DNA of 64,000 bases, from the NCBI GenBank assembly GCA_910583605.1, contig CAJTXN010000003.1:124001-188000 (forward strand), written 5' to 3'. Numbering within the stretch: the first letter of the stretch is position 1; every line of letters starts with the position of its first letter. The position numbers and the translations under genes are program-made. This stretch comes from an uncultured Lachnospiraceae bacterium. Its GTDB lineage: Bacteria > Bacillota > Clostridia > Lachnospirales > Lachnospiraceae. The notes under the pieces are model-generated. The model had not been told where the DNA came from, did not search any database, and saw only the letters and a list, made by a program, of their open reading frames with translations. Positions 8,269-16,930 of the stretch are shown here, in pieces.

Positions 8269-9303
8269 ATGAGAGATTTAACCAGAATAAAAAAAATAAA
8301 ACTTCTTGTGTGTATTGTGGTTGTATTTATGGAGATGGTCTTACCGTTGAACCTGTTATATGCAGCACCTCCGGAGGATGGAGAAAACACATATCTGATT
8401 TCTGTCAACCGGGCACAAAACTGTGTGACCATTTACAAGGGAAATGAGGCAGGCGAGTTCCGGGAGGCAATCCGTTCCATGGTATGTTCCACGGCTGCGG
8501 ACGGAGTCAGTACACCGCTGGGGTCTTTCACTCTGAAAGACAGAAGAGACTGGGGCGTATTAACGGATGGCGTATATTCACCCTATATTACCAGGATAGA
8601 GAGCAGTGTGCTGTTTGTGGGTTCCGCATATTTTTCAGTGGGGGATTTTCCGAATAATGTTTCGGAGCTGGATGCGGAAACATATAACCGTCTGGGAGAA
8701 GCGGCAACAGGAAACGGATGTATCCGTCTGACGGATGCAGATGCAAAGTGGATTTATGACAATTGTCCGGCAGGAACCCGTGTGGAAATTTATGATGATG
8801 CGGAAGTAGCAGGACCGCTGGGAAAACCAGAGGCGATTAAAATACCGCCGGAGCATATGTTTGCAAACTGGGACCCGACGAACCCGGATATTAATAATCC
8901 GTGGCTGCAGATGAAGGCACGGATTGAAGGTATATCGGATGTGGAAGTGGAGGCGGGAGTTGAGTTCAGCCTGCTTTCCGGTGTGACCGCATATGATACC
9001 TGCGGAAATGATATTACATCGAAAATTGTTATTATGGGCGAATATGATTTTGAAAAGCCGGGAACGTATACGATAACCTATATTGTGGAAGATGCGGTGG
9101 GTTCGCGGTTTAGTGAAGACATTACGGTTACGGTTAAAAGCAGGAATCAGGTTCCCACAACAACGCAGGAACCGGAATCGGTTATAAACCAGAAGAAGGT
9201 TGAGGCAAAGGAAAGAAAGAATAAGCTTGTTTCGGTTCTGGCCTTGGGATTTGTGACGCTTCTGATGGCTCTCACCCTGCTTCAGTGGTCGAAACGGGAT
9301 TGA
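8269..9303 (+). CDS. Secreted YkuD-fold protein with Ig-like domain and C-terminal anchor
   Basis: A 344-residue exported protein. A signal peptide ends near LYAAPP, an L,D-transpeptidase (YkuD) domain spans about residues 40-175, a DUF5011-like Ig domain follows (about 220-295), and a final hydrophobic helix then WSKRD acts as an anchor. The catalytic Cys is kept in NGCIRL, but the position that normally carries the FHS histidine motif reads FVG (in LFVGSAYF), so transpeptidase activity is doubtful. AGGTGA precedes the ATG at 8269; the ATG at 8239 has no ribosome binding site and would extend ahead of the signal peptide. YkuD enzymes make 3-3 peptidoglycan cross-links; this one may be inactive or bind wall peptides. 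Confidence 0.8.
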   Translation: MRDLTRIKKIKLLVCIVVVFMEMVLPLNLLYAAPPEDGENTYLISVNRAQNCVTIYKGNEAGEFREAIRSMVCSTAADGVSTPLGSFTLKDRRDWGVLTDGVYSPYITRIESSVLFVGSAYFSVGDFPNNVSELDAETYNRLGEAATGNGCIRLTDADAKWIYDNCPAGTRVEIYDDAEVAGPLGKPEAIKIPPEHMFANWDPTNPDINNPWLQMKARIEGISDVEVEAGVEFSLLSGVTAYDTCGNDITSKIVIMGEYDFEKPGTYTITYIVEDAVGSRFSEDITVTVKSRNQVPTTTQEPESVINQKKVEAKERKNKLVSVLALGFVTLLMALTLLQWSKRD

Positions 9304-9347
9304 GATGCCTTATGGCACCGGTTTTGGTTTATTTTTAGAAAAATATC

Positions 9348-9376
9348 TTGACATTGGGTTTACTCAAATATATAAT
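9348..9376 (+). promoter_or_regulatory. Promoter of the str operon
   Basis: TTGACA (9348-9353) and TATAAT (9371-9376), both consensus, are spaced by 17 bp. A leader of about 105 nt precedes rpsL. This is the strongest promoter-like site in the window. Confidence 0.85.
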
Positions 9377-9486
9377 AAGAAAGCGTGCATACGGAGATAT
9401 TCTGTCTTTGTGTGCAATTCAGCCTGTAAACAGGCATAGGCATAGAGAAAATCTATAAACAATATTCTAATCAGGAGGTGAAAATA

Positions 9487-9906
9487 ATGCCTACATTTAA
9501 CCAGTTAGTAAGAAAAGGAAGAAAGTCTGCTGAAAAGAAGTCAACTGCACCGGCTCTTTTAAAGGGTTACAACTCTTTACAGAAGAAGGCTACGGATACA
9601 GCTTCTCCACAGAAGAGAGGAGTTTGTACAGCAGTTAAGACAGCTACTCCTAAGAAGCCTAACTCAGCTCTTAGAAAGATTGCCAGAGTTCGTCTTTCCA
9701 ATGGTATCGAAGTAACAAGTTATATTCCGGGTGAAGGTCACAATCTTCAGGAGCATAGCGTTGTTCTTATCCGTGGCGGCAGGGTAAAAGACTTGCCGGG
9801 TACAAGATATCATATTGTAAGAGGTACACTTGATACAGCAGGTGTTGCAAAGAGACGCCAGGCTCGTTCTAAATATGGCGCTAAGAAGCCAAAGGACGCA
9901 AAATAG
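9487..9906 (+). CDS. rpsL: 30S ribosomal protein S12
   Basis: S12 lies at the decoding centre and contributes to tRNA selection. The 139-residue protein has the conserved TPKKPNSALRK and RGGRVKDLPG loops. Both lysines whose substitution gives streptomycin resistance in other bacteria (here about residues 57 and 101) are the wild-type residue. The N-terminal segment has the extra residues common in Gram-positive S12. AGGAGGTG precedes the ATG at 9487; a GTG nine bases earlier is inside the ribosome binding site. It is first in the str operon. Confidence 0.98.
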   Translation: MPTFNQLVRKGRKSAEKKSTAPALLKGYNSLQKKATDTASPQKRGVCTAVKTATPKKPNSALRKIARVRLSNGIEVTSYIPGEGHNLQEHSVVLIRGGRVKDLPGTRYHIVRGTLDTAGVAKRRQARSKYGAKKPKDAK

Positions 9907-10092
9907 GAAAGTAAATCACAGGTTGAATGGATTTAGTGCCGGGAATTAGAAATATTGTTTATAAGTTAATCATATATGGATTTAATTACGACAATAACTT
10001 TTTACCGCACGAAACACAACATAAGTGAGTACCGATGAATTAAACAGATGGCAGCATAGAGCTGACCAAACATTGTTAAGGAGGGAAGAACC

Positions 10093-10563
10093 GTGCCACG
10101 TAAAGGACATACTCAGAAGAGAGACGTATTAGCGGATCCGTTATACAATAATAAAGTGGTTACAAAGCTTATCAATAACATTATGTTAGACGGTAAGAAA
10201 GGTGTAGCACAGAAGATTGTATATGGAGCGTTTGCAAGAATTGAAGAGAAGGCCGGAAAACCGGCAATCGATGTATTTGAAGAAGCAATGAACAACATTA
10301 TGCCAGTTCTTGAAGTAAAGGCAAGACGTATCGGCGGTGCAACTTATCAGGTACCGATCGAAGTAAGACCGGACAGAAGACAGGCATTAGCGCTTCGCTG
10401 GCTTACATTGTATTCACGCAACAGAGGCGAGAAGACAATGCAGGAAAGACTGGCGAATGAGATTCTTGATGCATCCAATAATACAGGTGCATCTGTTAAG
10501 AAGAAAGAAGACATGCACAAAATGGCAGAGGCAAATAAAGCGTTCGCTCATTACAGATTCTAA
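10093..10563 (+). CDS. rpsG: 30S ribosomal protein S7
   Basis: S7 nucleates assembly of the 3' domain of 16S rRNA and, in E. coli, represses its own operon. The 156-residue length is standard, with GGATYQVPIEV and RWL motifs. Translation begins at GTG after AAGGAGG. A 186-bp spacer separates it from rpsL, longer than usual, and holds no ORF; it could carry the S7-binding control structure known for this operon. Confidence 0.98.
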   Translation: MPRKGHTQKRDVLADPLYNNKVVTKLINNIMLDGKKGVAQKIVYGAFARIEEKAGKPAIDVFEEAMNNIMPVLEVKARRIGGATYQVPIEVRPDRRQALALRWLTLYSRNRGEKTMQERLANEILDASNNTGASVKKKEDMHKMAEANKAFAHYRF

Positions 10564-10589
10564 TAGAACGATGGTTAGGAGGAAGAACC

Positions 10590-12707
10590 TTGGCTGGAAG
10601 AGAATATCCATTAGACAGAACGAGAAACATTGGTATTATGGCTCATATCGATGCTGGTAAAACAACATTAACAGAGCGTATTCTTTATTATACCGGTGTA
10701 AATCATAAGATAGGTGATACACACGAAGGTACTGCTACCATGGACTGGATGGCTCAGGAGCAGGAAAGAGGTATCACAATTACTTCAGCAGCTACAACCT
10801 GCCATTGGACTCTTGAAGAAAATGGTAAGAAGAAGGCTGGAGAACCGGAATATCGTATTAACATTATTGATACACCGGGACACGTAGACTTCACAGTTGA
10901 AGTTGAGCGTTCGCTTAGAGTACTGGACGGTGCCGTAGGTGTATTTGATGCACAGAACGGTGTTGAACCACAGTCAGAAAACGTATGGCGTCAGGCTGAT
11001 AAGTATGGCGTTCCGCGTATGGCGTTTATGAACAAAATGGATAAGCTGGGTGCAGATTTCTTTGGTTCATGCGAACAGCTTATTACAAAACTTGGAAAAA
11101 ATCCTGTACTTGTACAGATTCCAATCGGTAAAGAGGATTCATTCCAGGGTATCATAGACTTATTCGAAATGCAGGCATACATTTTCAATAACGATAAGGG
11201 TGATGATATCACTATTGGTGAGATTCCGGCAGATTTGAAAGATCAGGCTGAGGAATATCATGATAAACTTATTGAACAGTGTGCAGAGCTGGACGAAGAG
11301 ATCATGGAAAAATATCTGGAAGGAGAAGAAATTACAATTGCAGAACTTAAGGCAGCATTAAGAAAAGGAACTATTTCAGGTGATGCGATACCTTGTCTTT
11401 GCGGAACAGCTTATAAGAATAAAGGTATTCAGAAACTTCTTGACGCTGTACTCGAGTATATGCCGGCTCCTACAGATGTACCGGATATTACCGGACAGGA
11501 TGAGGATGGAAATGAAGTAACAGTTAAGTCTTCGGATGATGAGCCATTCTCAGCACTGGCGTTTAAGATCATGACCGATCCGTTCGTTGGTAAACTGGCA
11601 TTCATCAGAGTTTATTCCGGTACATTAAACTCAGGTTCCTATGTACTGAATTCTACAAAGAATAAAAAAGAAAGAGTTGGACGTATTCTTCAGATGCATG
11701 CCAACAACAGAAAAGAGATAGATAAGGTTTACTCTGGCGATATCGCTGCAGCAGTAGGTCTTAAAGTTACCGTTACAGGTGATACAATCTGTGATGAACA
11801 GCATCCGGTAATCTTAGAGTCCATGGAATTCCCGGAACCGGTTATCGAGCTTGCTATTGAGCCTAAGACAAAAGACGCACAGGGTAAGATGGGTGAAGCT
11901 TTGGCAAAACTTGCTGAAGAAGATCCGACATTCAGAGCACATACAGATAAGGAAACAGGTCAGACAATTATCGCTGGTATGGGTGAACTTCATCTTGATA
12001 TCATCGTAGACAGACTTCTGCGTGAGTTTAAGGTTGAAGCTAACGTAGGTGCTCCGCAGGTTGCATATAGAGAAGCAATCACAAAGGCAGTTGACGTTGA
12101 CAGTAAGTATGCAAAACAGTCAGGTGGACGTGGACAGTATGGTCACTGTAAAGTTCATTTTGAGCCAATGGATGCAAACGGAGAAGAATTATTTAAGTTT
12201 GAATCAACGGTTGTCGGTGGTTCTATTCCTAAGGAATATATCCCGGCAGTTGGCGAAGGTATCGAAGAAGCTACACAGTCCGGTGTACTTGCAGGATTCC
12301 CTGTTGTTGGTGTTCATGCTACAGTATTTGACGGATCATATCATGAAGTCGATTCATCCGAAATGGCATTCCATATTGCCGGTTCCATGGCATTTAAGGA
12401 TGCTATGCAGAAGGCATCACCGGTTATTCTTGAGCCTATCATGAAGGTTGAAGTAACTACACCGGAAGAATATATGGGTAACGTTATTGGCGGTCTGAAC
12501 TCACGCCGCGGACGTATTGAGAGCATGGAGGACATCAGCGGCGGTAAGATGGTTAAAGCATATGTTCCGCTTGCAGAAATGTTCGGATATGCTACAGTAC
12601 TTCGTTCGGATACACAGGGACGCGGTAACTATTCTATGTTCTTCGAGAAGTATGAGCAGGCTCCAAAGAACGTTCAGGAAAGCGTTATCTCGGCAAGAGG
12701 CAGATAA
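10590..12707 (+). CDS. fusA: Elongation factor G
   Basis: The translocation GTPase of translation. The 705 residues include the G1 motif AHIDAGKTT near residue 17, DTPGHVDF, NKMDK, and the domain IV-V region with GGRGQYGH and the final RGR tail. It begins at TTG after AGGAGG, 27 bp downstream of rpsG. It is a conventional EF-G with domain I residues expected for fusidic acid sensitivity; nothing suggests a resistance variant or a tetracycline-protection paralogue. Confidence 0.98.
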   Translation: MAGREYPLDRTRNIGIMAHIDAGKTTLTERILYYTGVNHKIGDTHEGTATMDWMAQEQERGITITSAATTCHWTLEENGKKKAGEPEYRINIIDTPGHVDFTVEVERSLRVLDGAVGVFDAQNGVEPQSENVWRQADKYGVPRMAFMNKMDKLGADFFGSCEQLITKLGKNPVLVQIPIGKEDSFQGIIDLFEMQAYIFNNDKGDDITIGEIPADLKDQAEEYHDKLIEQCAELDEEIMEKYLEGEEITIAELKAALRKGTISGDAIPCLCGTAYKNKGIQKLLDAVLEYMPAPTDVPDITGQDEDGNEVTVKSSDDEPFSALAFKIMTDPFVGKLAFIRVYSGTLNSGSYVLNSTKNKKERVGRILQMHANNRKEIDKVYSGDIAAAVGLKVTVTGDTICDEQHPVILESMEFPEPVIELAIEPKTKDAQGKMGEALAKLAEEDPTFRAHTDKETGQTIIAGMGELHLDIIVDRLLREFKVEANVGAPQVAYREAITKAVDVDSKYAKQSGGRGQYGHCKVHFEPMDANGEELFKFESTVVGGSIPKEYIPAVGEGIEEATQSGVLAGFPVVGVHATVFDGSYHEVDSSEMAFHIAGSMAFKDAMQKASPVILEPIMKVEVTTPEEYMGNVIGGLNSRRGRIESMEDISGGKMVKAYVPLAEMFGYATVLRSDTQGRGNYSMFFEKYEQAPKNVQESVISARGR

Positions 12708-12763
12708 CAGATAAAACATTTGAGCAGGCAGTTGCAATTTGAGATAAATTGCTAAATTAATGC

Positions 12764-12792
12764 TTGAAAATATTGTGTTTATGCAATATAAT
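12764..12792 (+). promoter_or_regulatory. Separate promoter for tuf
   Basis: TTGAAA at 12764-12769 and TATAAT at 12787-12792 are spaced by 17 bp in the 149-bp gap between fusA and tuf. This suggests extra transcription of tuf beyond read-through from the str promoter. Confidence 0.65.
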
Positions 12793-12856
12793 TTAAAATA
12801 GCCTAGCCCGATTCGGGCATAATAAAATTTGGATTTGTAAGGAGGATTTACGCAAA

Positions 12857-14050
12857 ATGGCTAAAGCTAAATTTGAAAGAACTAAACCACATGCAAATAT
12901 TGGTACTATCGGTCACGTTGACCACGGTAAAACAACATTAACAGCAGCTATCACAAAGACACTTTCTGAAAGAGTTGCCGGTAATGCTGCCGTAGATTTT
13001 GAGAATATCGATAAGGCTCCGGAAGAAAGAGAAAGAGGTATTACAATTTCTACAGCTCACGTTGAGTATGAAACAGATAATAGACATTATGCTCACGTTG
13101 ACTGTCCGGGACATGCTGACTACGTTAAGAACATGATTACCGGTGCTGCACAGATGGATGGTGCTATCCTTGTTGTTGCTGCTACAGACGGTGTTATGGC
13201 TCAGACAAAGGAACATATCTTACTTTCCCGTCAGGTTGGCGTTCCTTACATCGTAGTATTTATGAATAAGTGTGATATGGTTGATGATGACGAATTACTT
13301 GAATTAGTAGAAATGGACATCAGAGACTTATTAAATGAATATGAATTCCCGGGTGATGATACACCTATTATCCAGGGTTCTGCTCTGAAAGCTCTTGAAG
13401 ATCCTTCAGGAGAATGGGGAGATAAGATCATGGAACTTATGTCAGCTGTTGATTCATGGATTCCTGATCCTGAAAGAGATACAGATAAGCCTTTCTTAAT
13501 GTCTGTTGAGGACGTATTCACAATCACAGGTCGTGGTACAGTTGCTACCGGTAGAGTAGAAAGAGGAACACTTCACCTGAATGACGAAGTTGAAGTTCTT
13601 GGTGTACATGAAGATGTACGTAAGACTGTTGTAACAGGTATCGAAATGTTCAAAAAGCTTCTTGATGAAGCTCAGGCTGGTGATAACATCGGTGCTCTTC
13701 TTCGTGGTGTTCAGAGAACAGATATCGAAAGAGGTCAGGTTATTGCTAAACCGGGTTCTGTAACATGCCATAAGAAGTTTACAGCTCAGGTTTACGTTTT
13801 AACAAAGGATGAAGGTGGACGTCATACTCCATTCTTCAACAACTATCGCCCACAGTTCTACTTCAGAACAACAGACGTAACAGGCGTTTGTGAATTACCG
13901 AAGGACACAGAAATGTGCATGCCTGGTGATAATGTTGAGATGACTGTTGAGTTAATTCATCCAATCGCTATGGAGCAGGGTCTTGGTTTCGCTATCCGTG
14001 AGGGTGGTAGAACAGTTGGTTCTGGTCGTGTGGCTACGATTATTGAGTAA
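12857..14050 (+). CDS. tuf: Elongation factor Tu, with its 3' end supplied by the integrated element
   Basis: EF-Tu delivers aminoacyl-tRNA to the ribosome. The 397 residues are full length with GHVDHGKTT, DCPGHADY and NKCDM motifs and AAG GAGG ribosome binding. The last 17 codons (from CGT at 13997) occur again at 39209-39262, where they are followed by another terminator. The tuf reading frame therefore now ends with the tail carried by the mobile element, and the original tail lies 25 kb away. The two tails differ at one residue (GSGRVATIIE here, GSGKVATIIE there). The protein remains intact. Confidence 0.97.
   Translation: MAKAKFERTKPHANIGTIGHVDHGKTTLTAAITKTLSERVAGNAAVDFENIDKAPEERERGITISTAHVEYETDNRHYAHVDCPGHADYVKNMITGAAQMDGAILVVAATDGVMAQTKEHILLSRQVGVPYIVVFMNKCDMVDDDELLELVEMDIRDLLNEYEFPGDDTPIIQGSALKALEDPSGEWGDKIMELMSAVDSWIPDPERDTDKPFLMSVEDVFTITGRGTVATGRVERGTLHLNDEVEVLGVHEDVRKTVVTGIEMFKKLLDEAQAGDNIGALLRGVQRTDIERGQVIAKPGSVTCHKKFTAQVYVLTKDEGGRHTPFFNNYRPQFYFRTTDVTGVCELPKDTEMCMPGDNVEMTVELIHPIAMEQGLGFAIREGGRTVGSGRVATIIE
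13997..14016 (+). repeat. Left attachment site (attL core) in tuf
   Basis: The 20-bp sequence CGTGAGGGTGGTAGAACAGT is identical to 39209-39228. Similarity continues, after one mismatch, through GGTTCTGGT and the rest of the tuf tail. This is the expected position of tyrosine-recombinase crossover. The exact overlap cannot be fixed without an empty site. Confidence 0.85.
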
Positions 14051-14072
14051 TTATAATTTATTTAGTAAAATC

Positions 14073-14105
14073 AAGGCTTTCGGGGATTTCTCCGAAAGCC
14101 TTTTT
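14073..14105 (+). terminator. Terminator after tuf, carried by the element
   Basis: AAGGCTTTCGG pairs with CCGAAAGCC around a short loop and is followed by TTTTT. It lies just inside the left end of the element, so the element restores a termination signal together with the tuf tail. Confidence 0.9.
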
Positions 14106-14134
14106 ACATGAAAAATTACTTTATAAGGTGCGTA

Positions 14135-14193
14135 TGCTTCTATAATGCTTCTAAAATATTCGAGAAATGATAAATTGTAGAATTGTGCTTCTA
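14135..14193 (+). repeat. Left-end TGCTTCTA repeats (putative integrase arm sites)
   Basis: Three copies of TGCTTCTA start at 14135, 14146 and 14186. The first two are 11 bp apart, one helical turn, and the sequence AATGCTTCTAAAAT-TTCGA that includes the second is repeated at the right end near 39096-39113. This matches the layout of short direct-repeat arm sites bound by the N-terminal domain of tyrosine integrases; the binding itself is inferred. Confidence 0.6.
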
Positions 14194-14254
14194 TTATTGA
14201 ATTAGTATTTTTGATAGATTCACAATATTTTATCTCTGAATATTTGTGCCTGAT

Positions 14255-14434
14255 CTATTCATTATCTTCATCTTCAGACCATGATGAAATCATATGGATA
14301 TCACCTGAGTCCATATCCATTGCCATGTTGTCGGACATTCTCATCATCATATTTCCATCGGAGTCCATTCCCATATTATTGGAAATAGAAAATCCAAATC
14401 CACCATTGTCATAATCGAAAAACATTTTTCCCAT
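14255..14434 (-). CDS. 59-residue methionine-rich acidic protein
   Basis: The ATG at 14434 has a perfect AGGAGG seven bases upstream. The product has about a dozen methionines (including an MMM run), many Asp and Asn, and an acidic C-terminal tail (SWSEDEDNE). No signal peptide or membrane segment is seen. It lies 29 bp downstream of, and on the same strand as, the nucleotidyltransferase gene, so the two are probably co-transcribed. I do not recognise a family. Small acidic proteins beside nucleotidyltransferases are often antitoxins or inhibitors; that role here is a guess. Confidence 0.65.
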   Translation of the reverse strand: MGKMFFDYDNGGFGFSISNNMGMDSDGNMMMRMSDNMAMDMDSGDIHMISSWSEDEDNE

Positions 14435-14463
14435 AAAAGTTACCTCCTGTTTATTGTAATGAA

Positions 14464-15111
14464 TTATTGTAAATACATTTGATTATACACGTTATTGACT
14501 GCCTCAGCATAAAGGGAGAATGAATGTTTTTTATTTCCCTCATTAATATTTTTCAGTAGTAGATATTCTTCTTTAATGTAAGACCATCCATCATCTTCAA
14601 TAATATCATGCACTTTTTCGTCTATATCAGATGATAATGATCGAAAAACGAATTGATAAGATTGTTGCTCTTTATTGTTTCTTAGATAATAATATCCATT
14701 ATTGCTGTCATTGCTTCCATAATATATAATAGCAAAGTCGCAACGGTAACGTATTTTCTTTTTTTCTTTGTCAATTACCTTTATGGTAATAGAAGATGTT
14801 GAATCCTTTGGAAATGAGTATTTTGTTCCTTGCAAAGCTGTTTTTAAAGCTGTCATAAAATTTTGCTTGATAATCTTAGCATCATAACGATAACCATTGC
14901 CAGGAGGGGAAAGGATTAAATTATAATCGAAATCGTATCCATTATTCCCACCCTTAATTCTAGTTACAAGATGTCTTTTTCCGCTTCCAATTAGGTGGAA
15001 CTGAAATGTTAGTCCATAGTTTTTCCGCATCTCAATTTGAGTACGCTTAATAATCTGCTCAAGTTCTTTTCTGACAGGGGCATACTCGGATTTTTTAACA
15101 TATTCGTACAT
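14464..15111 (-). CDS. Pol-beta-superfamily nucleotidyltransferase of unknown role
   Basis: A 215-residue protein with the nucleotidyltransferase signature: GSG near residue 43 followed about 15 residues later by DFDYNL, two metal-binding aspartates, and a third candidate Asp in RYRCDFAIIY. The spacing resembles CD-NTase/OAS or minimal NTase folds rather than CCA-adding enzymes. AAGGAG lies nine bases before the ATG at 15111. The gene sits at the left end of the element, followed by a Met-rich mini-protein and preceded by an operator-like palindrome. It could be a toxin of a toxin-antitoxin pair, a signalling nucleotide synthase, or an RNA-modifying enzyme; the sequence does not decide. Confidence 0.7.
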   Translation of the reverse strand: MYEYVKKSEYAPVRKELEQIIKRTQIEMRKNYGLTFQFHLIGSGKRHLVTRIKGGNNGYDFDYNLILSPPGNGYRYDAKIIKQNFMTALKTALQGTKYSFPKDSTSSITIKVIDKEKKKIRYRCDFAIIYYGSNDSNNGYYYLRNNKEQQSYQFVFRSLSSDIDEKVHDIIEDDGWSYIKEEYLLLKNINEGNKKHSFSLYAEAVNNVYNQMYLQ

Positions 15112-15140
15112 ATTCTATTTCTCCTTTCGCCCATGCCTCC

Positions 15141-15161
15141 ATACAATCTTAATAATTGTAT
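15141..15161. promoter_or_regulatory. Inverted repeat upstream of the nucleotidyltransferase
   Basis: ATACAAT-N7-ATTGTAT lies about 30 bp before the start codon, just downstream of a candidate promoter. It could be an operator for autoregulation or a 5'-UTR hairpin. Confidence 0.45.
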
Positions 15162-15167
15162 CGTTAT

Positions 15168-15195
15168 AGAATATCATATATCCATTAAATGTCAA
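15168..15195 (-). promoter_or_regulatory. Candidate promoter of the nucleotidyltransferase pair
   Basis: On the minus strand TTGACA (15195-15190) and TATTCT (15173-15168) are separated by 16 bp, just upstream of the ATACAAT palindrome. Confidence 0.5.
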
Positions 15196-15217
15196 TATTT
15201 AAAATATCTTTTGTAAT

Positions 15218-15231
15218 GAAATTTTCTACGC
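15218..15231 (+). repeat. Left 14-bp direct repeat flanking the IS30-type element
   Basis: GAAATTTTCTACGC is identical to 16907-16920 and abuts the left terminal inverted repeat, as expected for a target-site duplication. Confidence 0.8.
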
Positions 15232-16906
15232 GAAAATTTTCAAGGTAAATGCAACACCCTGTTGCGCTTACTCTGAAAAGCCGGTCTGTTGCACTTACCC
15301 TGACAGATATCCCCTCTCAAACATCCCAAGCTCATATCTGCTTGCTTTTCCTCCCGTTTTTCCATGCAATAAGAGATGTTGCTTTTATTTTTCTGAAAGG
15401 AGCTCTTATTATGCAAAAGAAAAAATCTACCCACCTGACTGCGGACGACCGTATCCGCATTGAAGCACTACTCCGCGAAGCGTGTTCCCTGCGCTATATC
15501 GCCGACAGGCTCGATAAGTCACCTTCCACGATATCCAGGGAGATCTCCAAACATACCCAGACACATACCCCTAAGTGCTGTGACTGCCTCAACTCCCCCG
15601 GCTGCACTCTCCATCATGTCTGTGGTTCTTCCGGATGCCGCAAAAAGTGCAAAGCCTGCCATAAGGCAAAATCTTACTGCAATGATTATGTAAAGACTCA
15701 GTGCGACTCCCTTTTGAACTCCCCGGTCCATCTGTGTAACTCCTGCCACAAACAACGCTACTGCCACTTTGAAAAACATCTCTATGACGGCAGGGCAGCT
15801 GACAGGGAATACCGCAGTACACTGGTCAGCTCACGCGACGGGTTCGACCTTACTGCCGGTGAGTTCCAGAAGATCAACGGTATCGTCTCCCCGCTTGTTA
15901 AGAAAGGCCAGTCCATCTACCACATCGTGAACACCAACCGGCAATCCCTTCCTGTCAGCGAGTCCACCATCCGCCGCCTTTTAAATGGCAGCGAACTTGA
16001 CATATGCCGCCTTGACCTTCCCGAAGCTGTAAAACGCAGGCCCAGGAAAAAGCCCCCTGCACAATCCGCCCCGCCTGTGTCAAAAAAAGGGCGCCTTTAC
16101 AAGGATTATCTCGCTTACATACAGTATGATGACATCCCCACCGTACAGATGGACTGTGTGGAAGGCACGCAGGAGGATCAGGACGTTATCCTTACCCTTC
16201 ATTTCGTCATGTTCCATATGCAGCTCTTATTTATCCTTGACGCACATACCTCCGCTGCCGTGGTCGGCCTGCTGGACATCCTTGAGGAAACCCTTGGCAG
16301 GGAACTGTTCGCTTCCTGCTTCCCTCTCATCCTTACCGATAATGGTCATGAATTTTCGGACATTGAAGGAATGGAACGCTCCATTTACGGCGGACAGCGC
16401 ACCTGCGTCTTTTTCTGTGAACCCAACCGTTCCGACCAGAAAGCAGAATGCGAAAACAACCACCGGCTCCTGCGGGACATTATCCCAAAAGGGACATCCC
16501 TTAAGCATTTCATGCAGACGGATATGACACTGGCAGCCAATCATATCAACAGTTATGTCAGGAAGTCCCTGTTTGGCAGGTGCCCCTATGACCTTGCCAT
16601 GGCAGTGCTGCCGGAAGACTTCTTCATGCTCCTCGGACTGGAACACATTCCTCCCGGTGAAGTCATCATGAAACCCCGTCTGTTAAAGAGGCTAAACCCG
16701 GCAGAGTAAACGCAACGGACTGAAGCGTTGCATTTAACCTGAAAAATCCCTTTTCAGGTCTGGTTTGTGTACCCTTTTTTTCATAAATAGGTGGCGTATC
16801 CCTAAAATCAGGATACAAACCGCCTTTCTTTTTGCTCCCTGGAAGTCAAAAAAAGTGTTGCTTTTCGTTATTTCAAGAAGTGTTGCAGTTACCTTGAAAA
16901 TCTTGC
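15232..16906 (+). mobile_element. IS30-family insertion sequence, about 1.68 kb
   Basis: The ends share an inverted repeat (15232-15257 and 16880-16906), with ATTTTCAAGGTAA then TGCAACAC matching in both at all but one position. Just inside both ends, further copies of a TGTTGC-TTAC-CTGAAA sequence occur, so the left end can fold back on itself. A single transposase gene fills the interior. The direct repeat outside is 14 bp, longer than the 2-3 bp usual for IS30 itself. The insertion separates the nucleotidyltransferase from the rest of the element. It appears intact. Confidence 0.88.
15411..16709 (+). CDS. IS30-family transposase
   Basis: A 432-residue transposase. The N-terminus carries the IS30-type helix-turn-helix (LTADDRIRIEALLREACSLR and SPSTISREISKH), followed by a cysteine-rich, probably zinc-binding segment (residues about 60-120 with CCDCLNSPGC, CKKCKACH-like spacing), and a DDE catalytic core with QMDCVEG, LTDNGHEF and a late Glu in KAECENNH. 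The ATG at 15411 has AAAGGAG nine bases upstream; the longer frame would extend through the terminal repeats. G+C content is clearly higher than the surrounding genes, a sign of independent origin. Confidence 0.93.
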   Translation: MQKKKSTHLTADDRIRIEALLREACSLRYIADRLDKSPSTISREISKHTQTHTPKCCDCLNSPGCTLHHVCGSSGCRKKCKACHKAKSYCNDYVKTQCDSLLNSPVHLCNSCHKQRYCHFEKHLYDGRAADREYRSTLVSSRDGFDLTAGEFQKINGIVSPLVKKGQSIYHIVNTNRQSLPVSESTIRRLLNGSELDICRLDLPEAVKRRPRKKPPAQSAPPVSKKGRLYKDYLAYIQYDDIPTVQMDCVEGTQEDQDVILTLHFVMFHMQLLFILDAHTSAAVVGLLDILEETLGRELFASCFPLILTDNGHEFSDIEGMERSIYGGQRTCVFFCEPNRSDQKAECENNHRLLRDIIPKGTSLKHFMQTDMTLAANHINSYVRKSLFGRCPYDLAMAVLPEDFFMLLGLEHIPPGEVIMKPRLLKRLNPAE

Positions 16907-16920
16907 GAAATTTTCTACGC
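16907..16920 (+). repeat. Right 14-bp direct repeat flanking the IS30-type element
   Basis: GAAATTTTCTACGC, identical to 15218-15231, begins directly after the right terminal inverted repeat. Confidence 0.8.
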
Positions 16921-16930
16921 TTTTGTTCTC

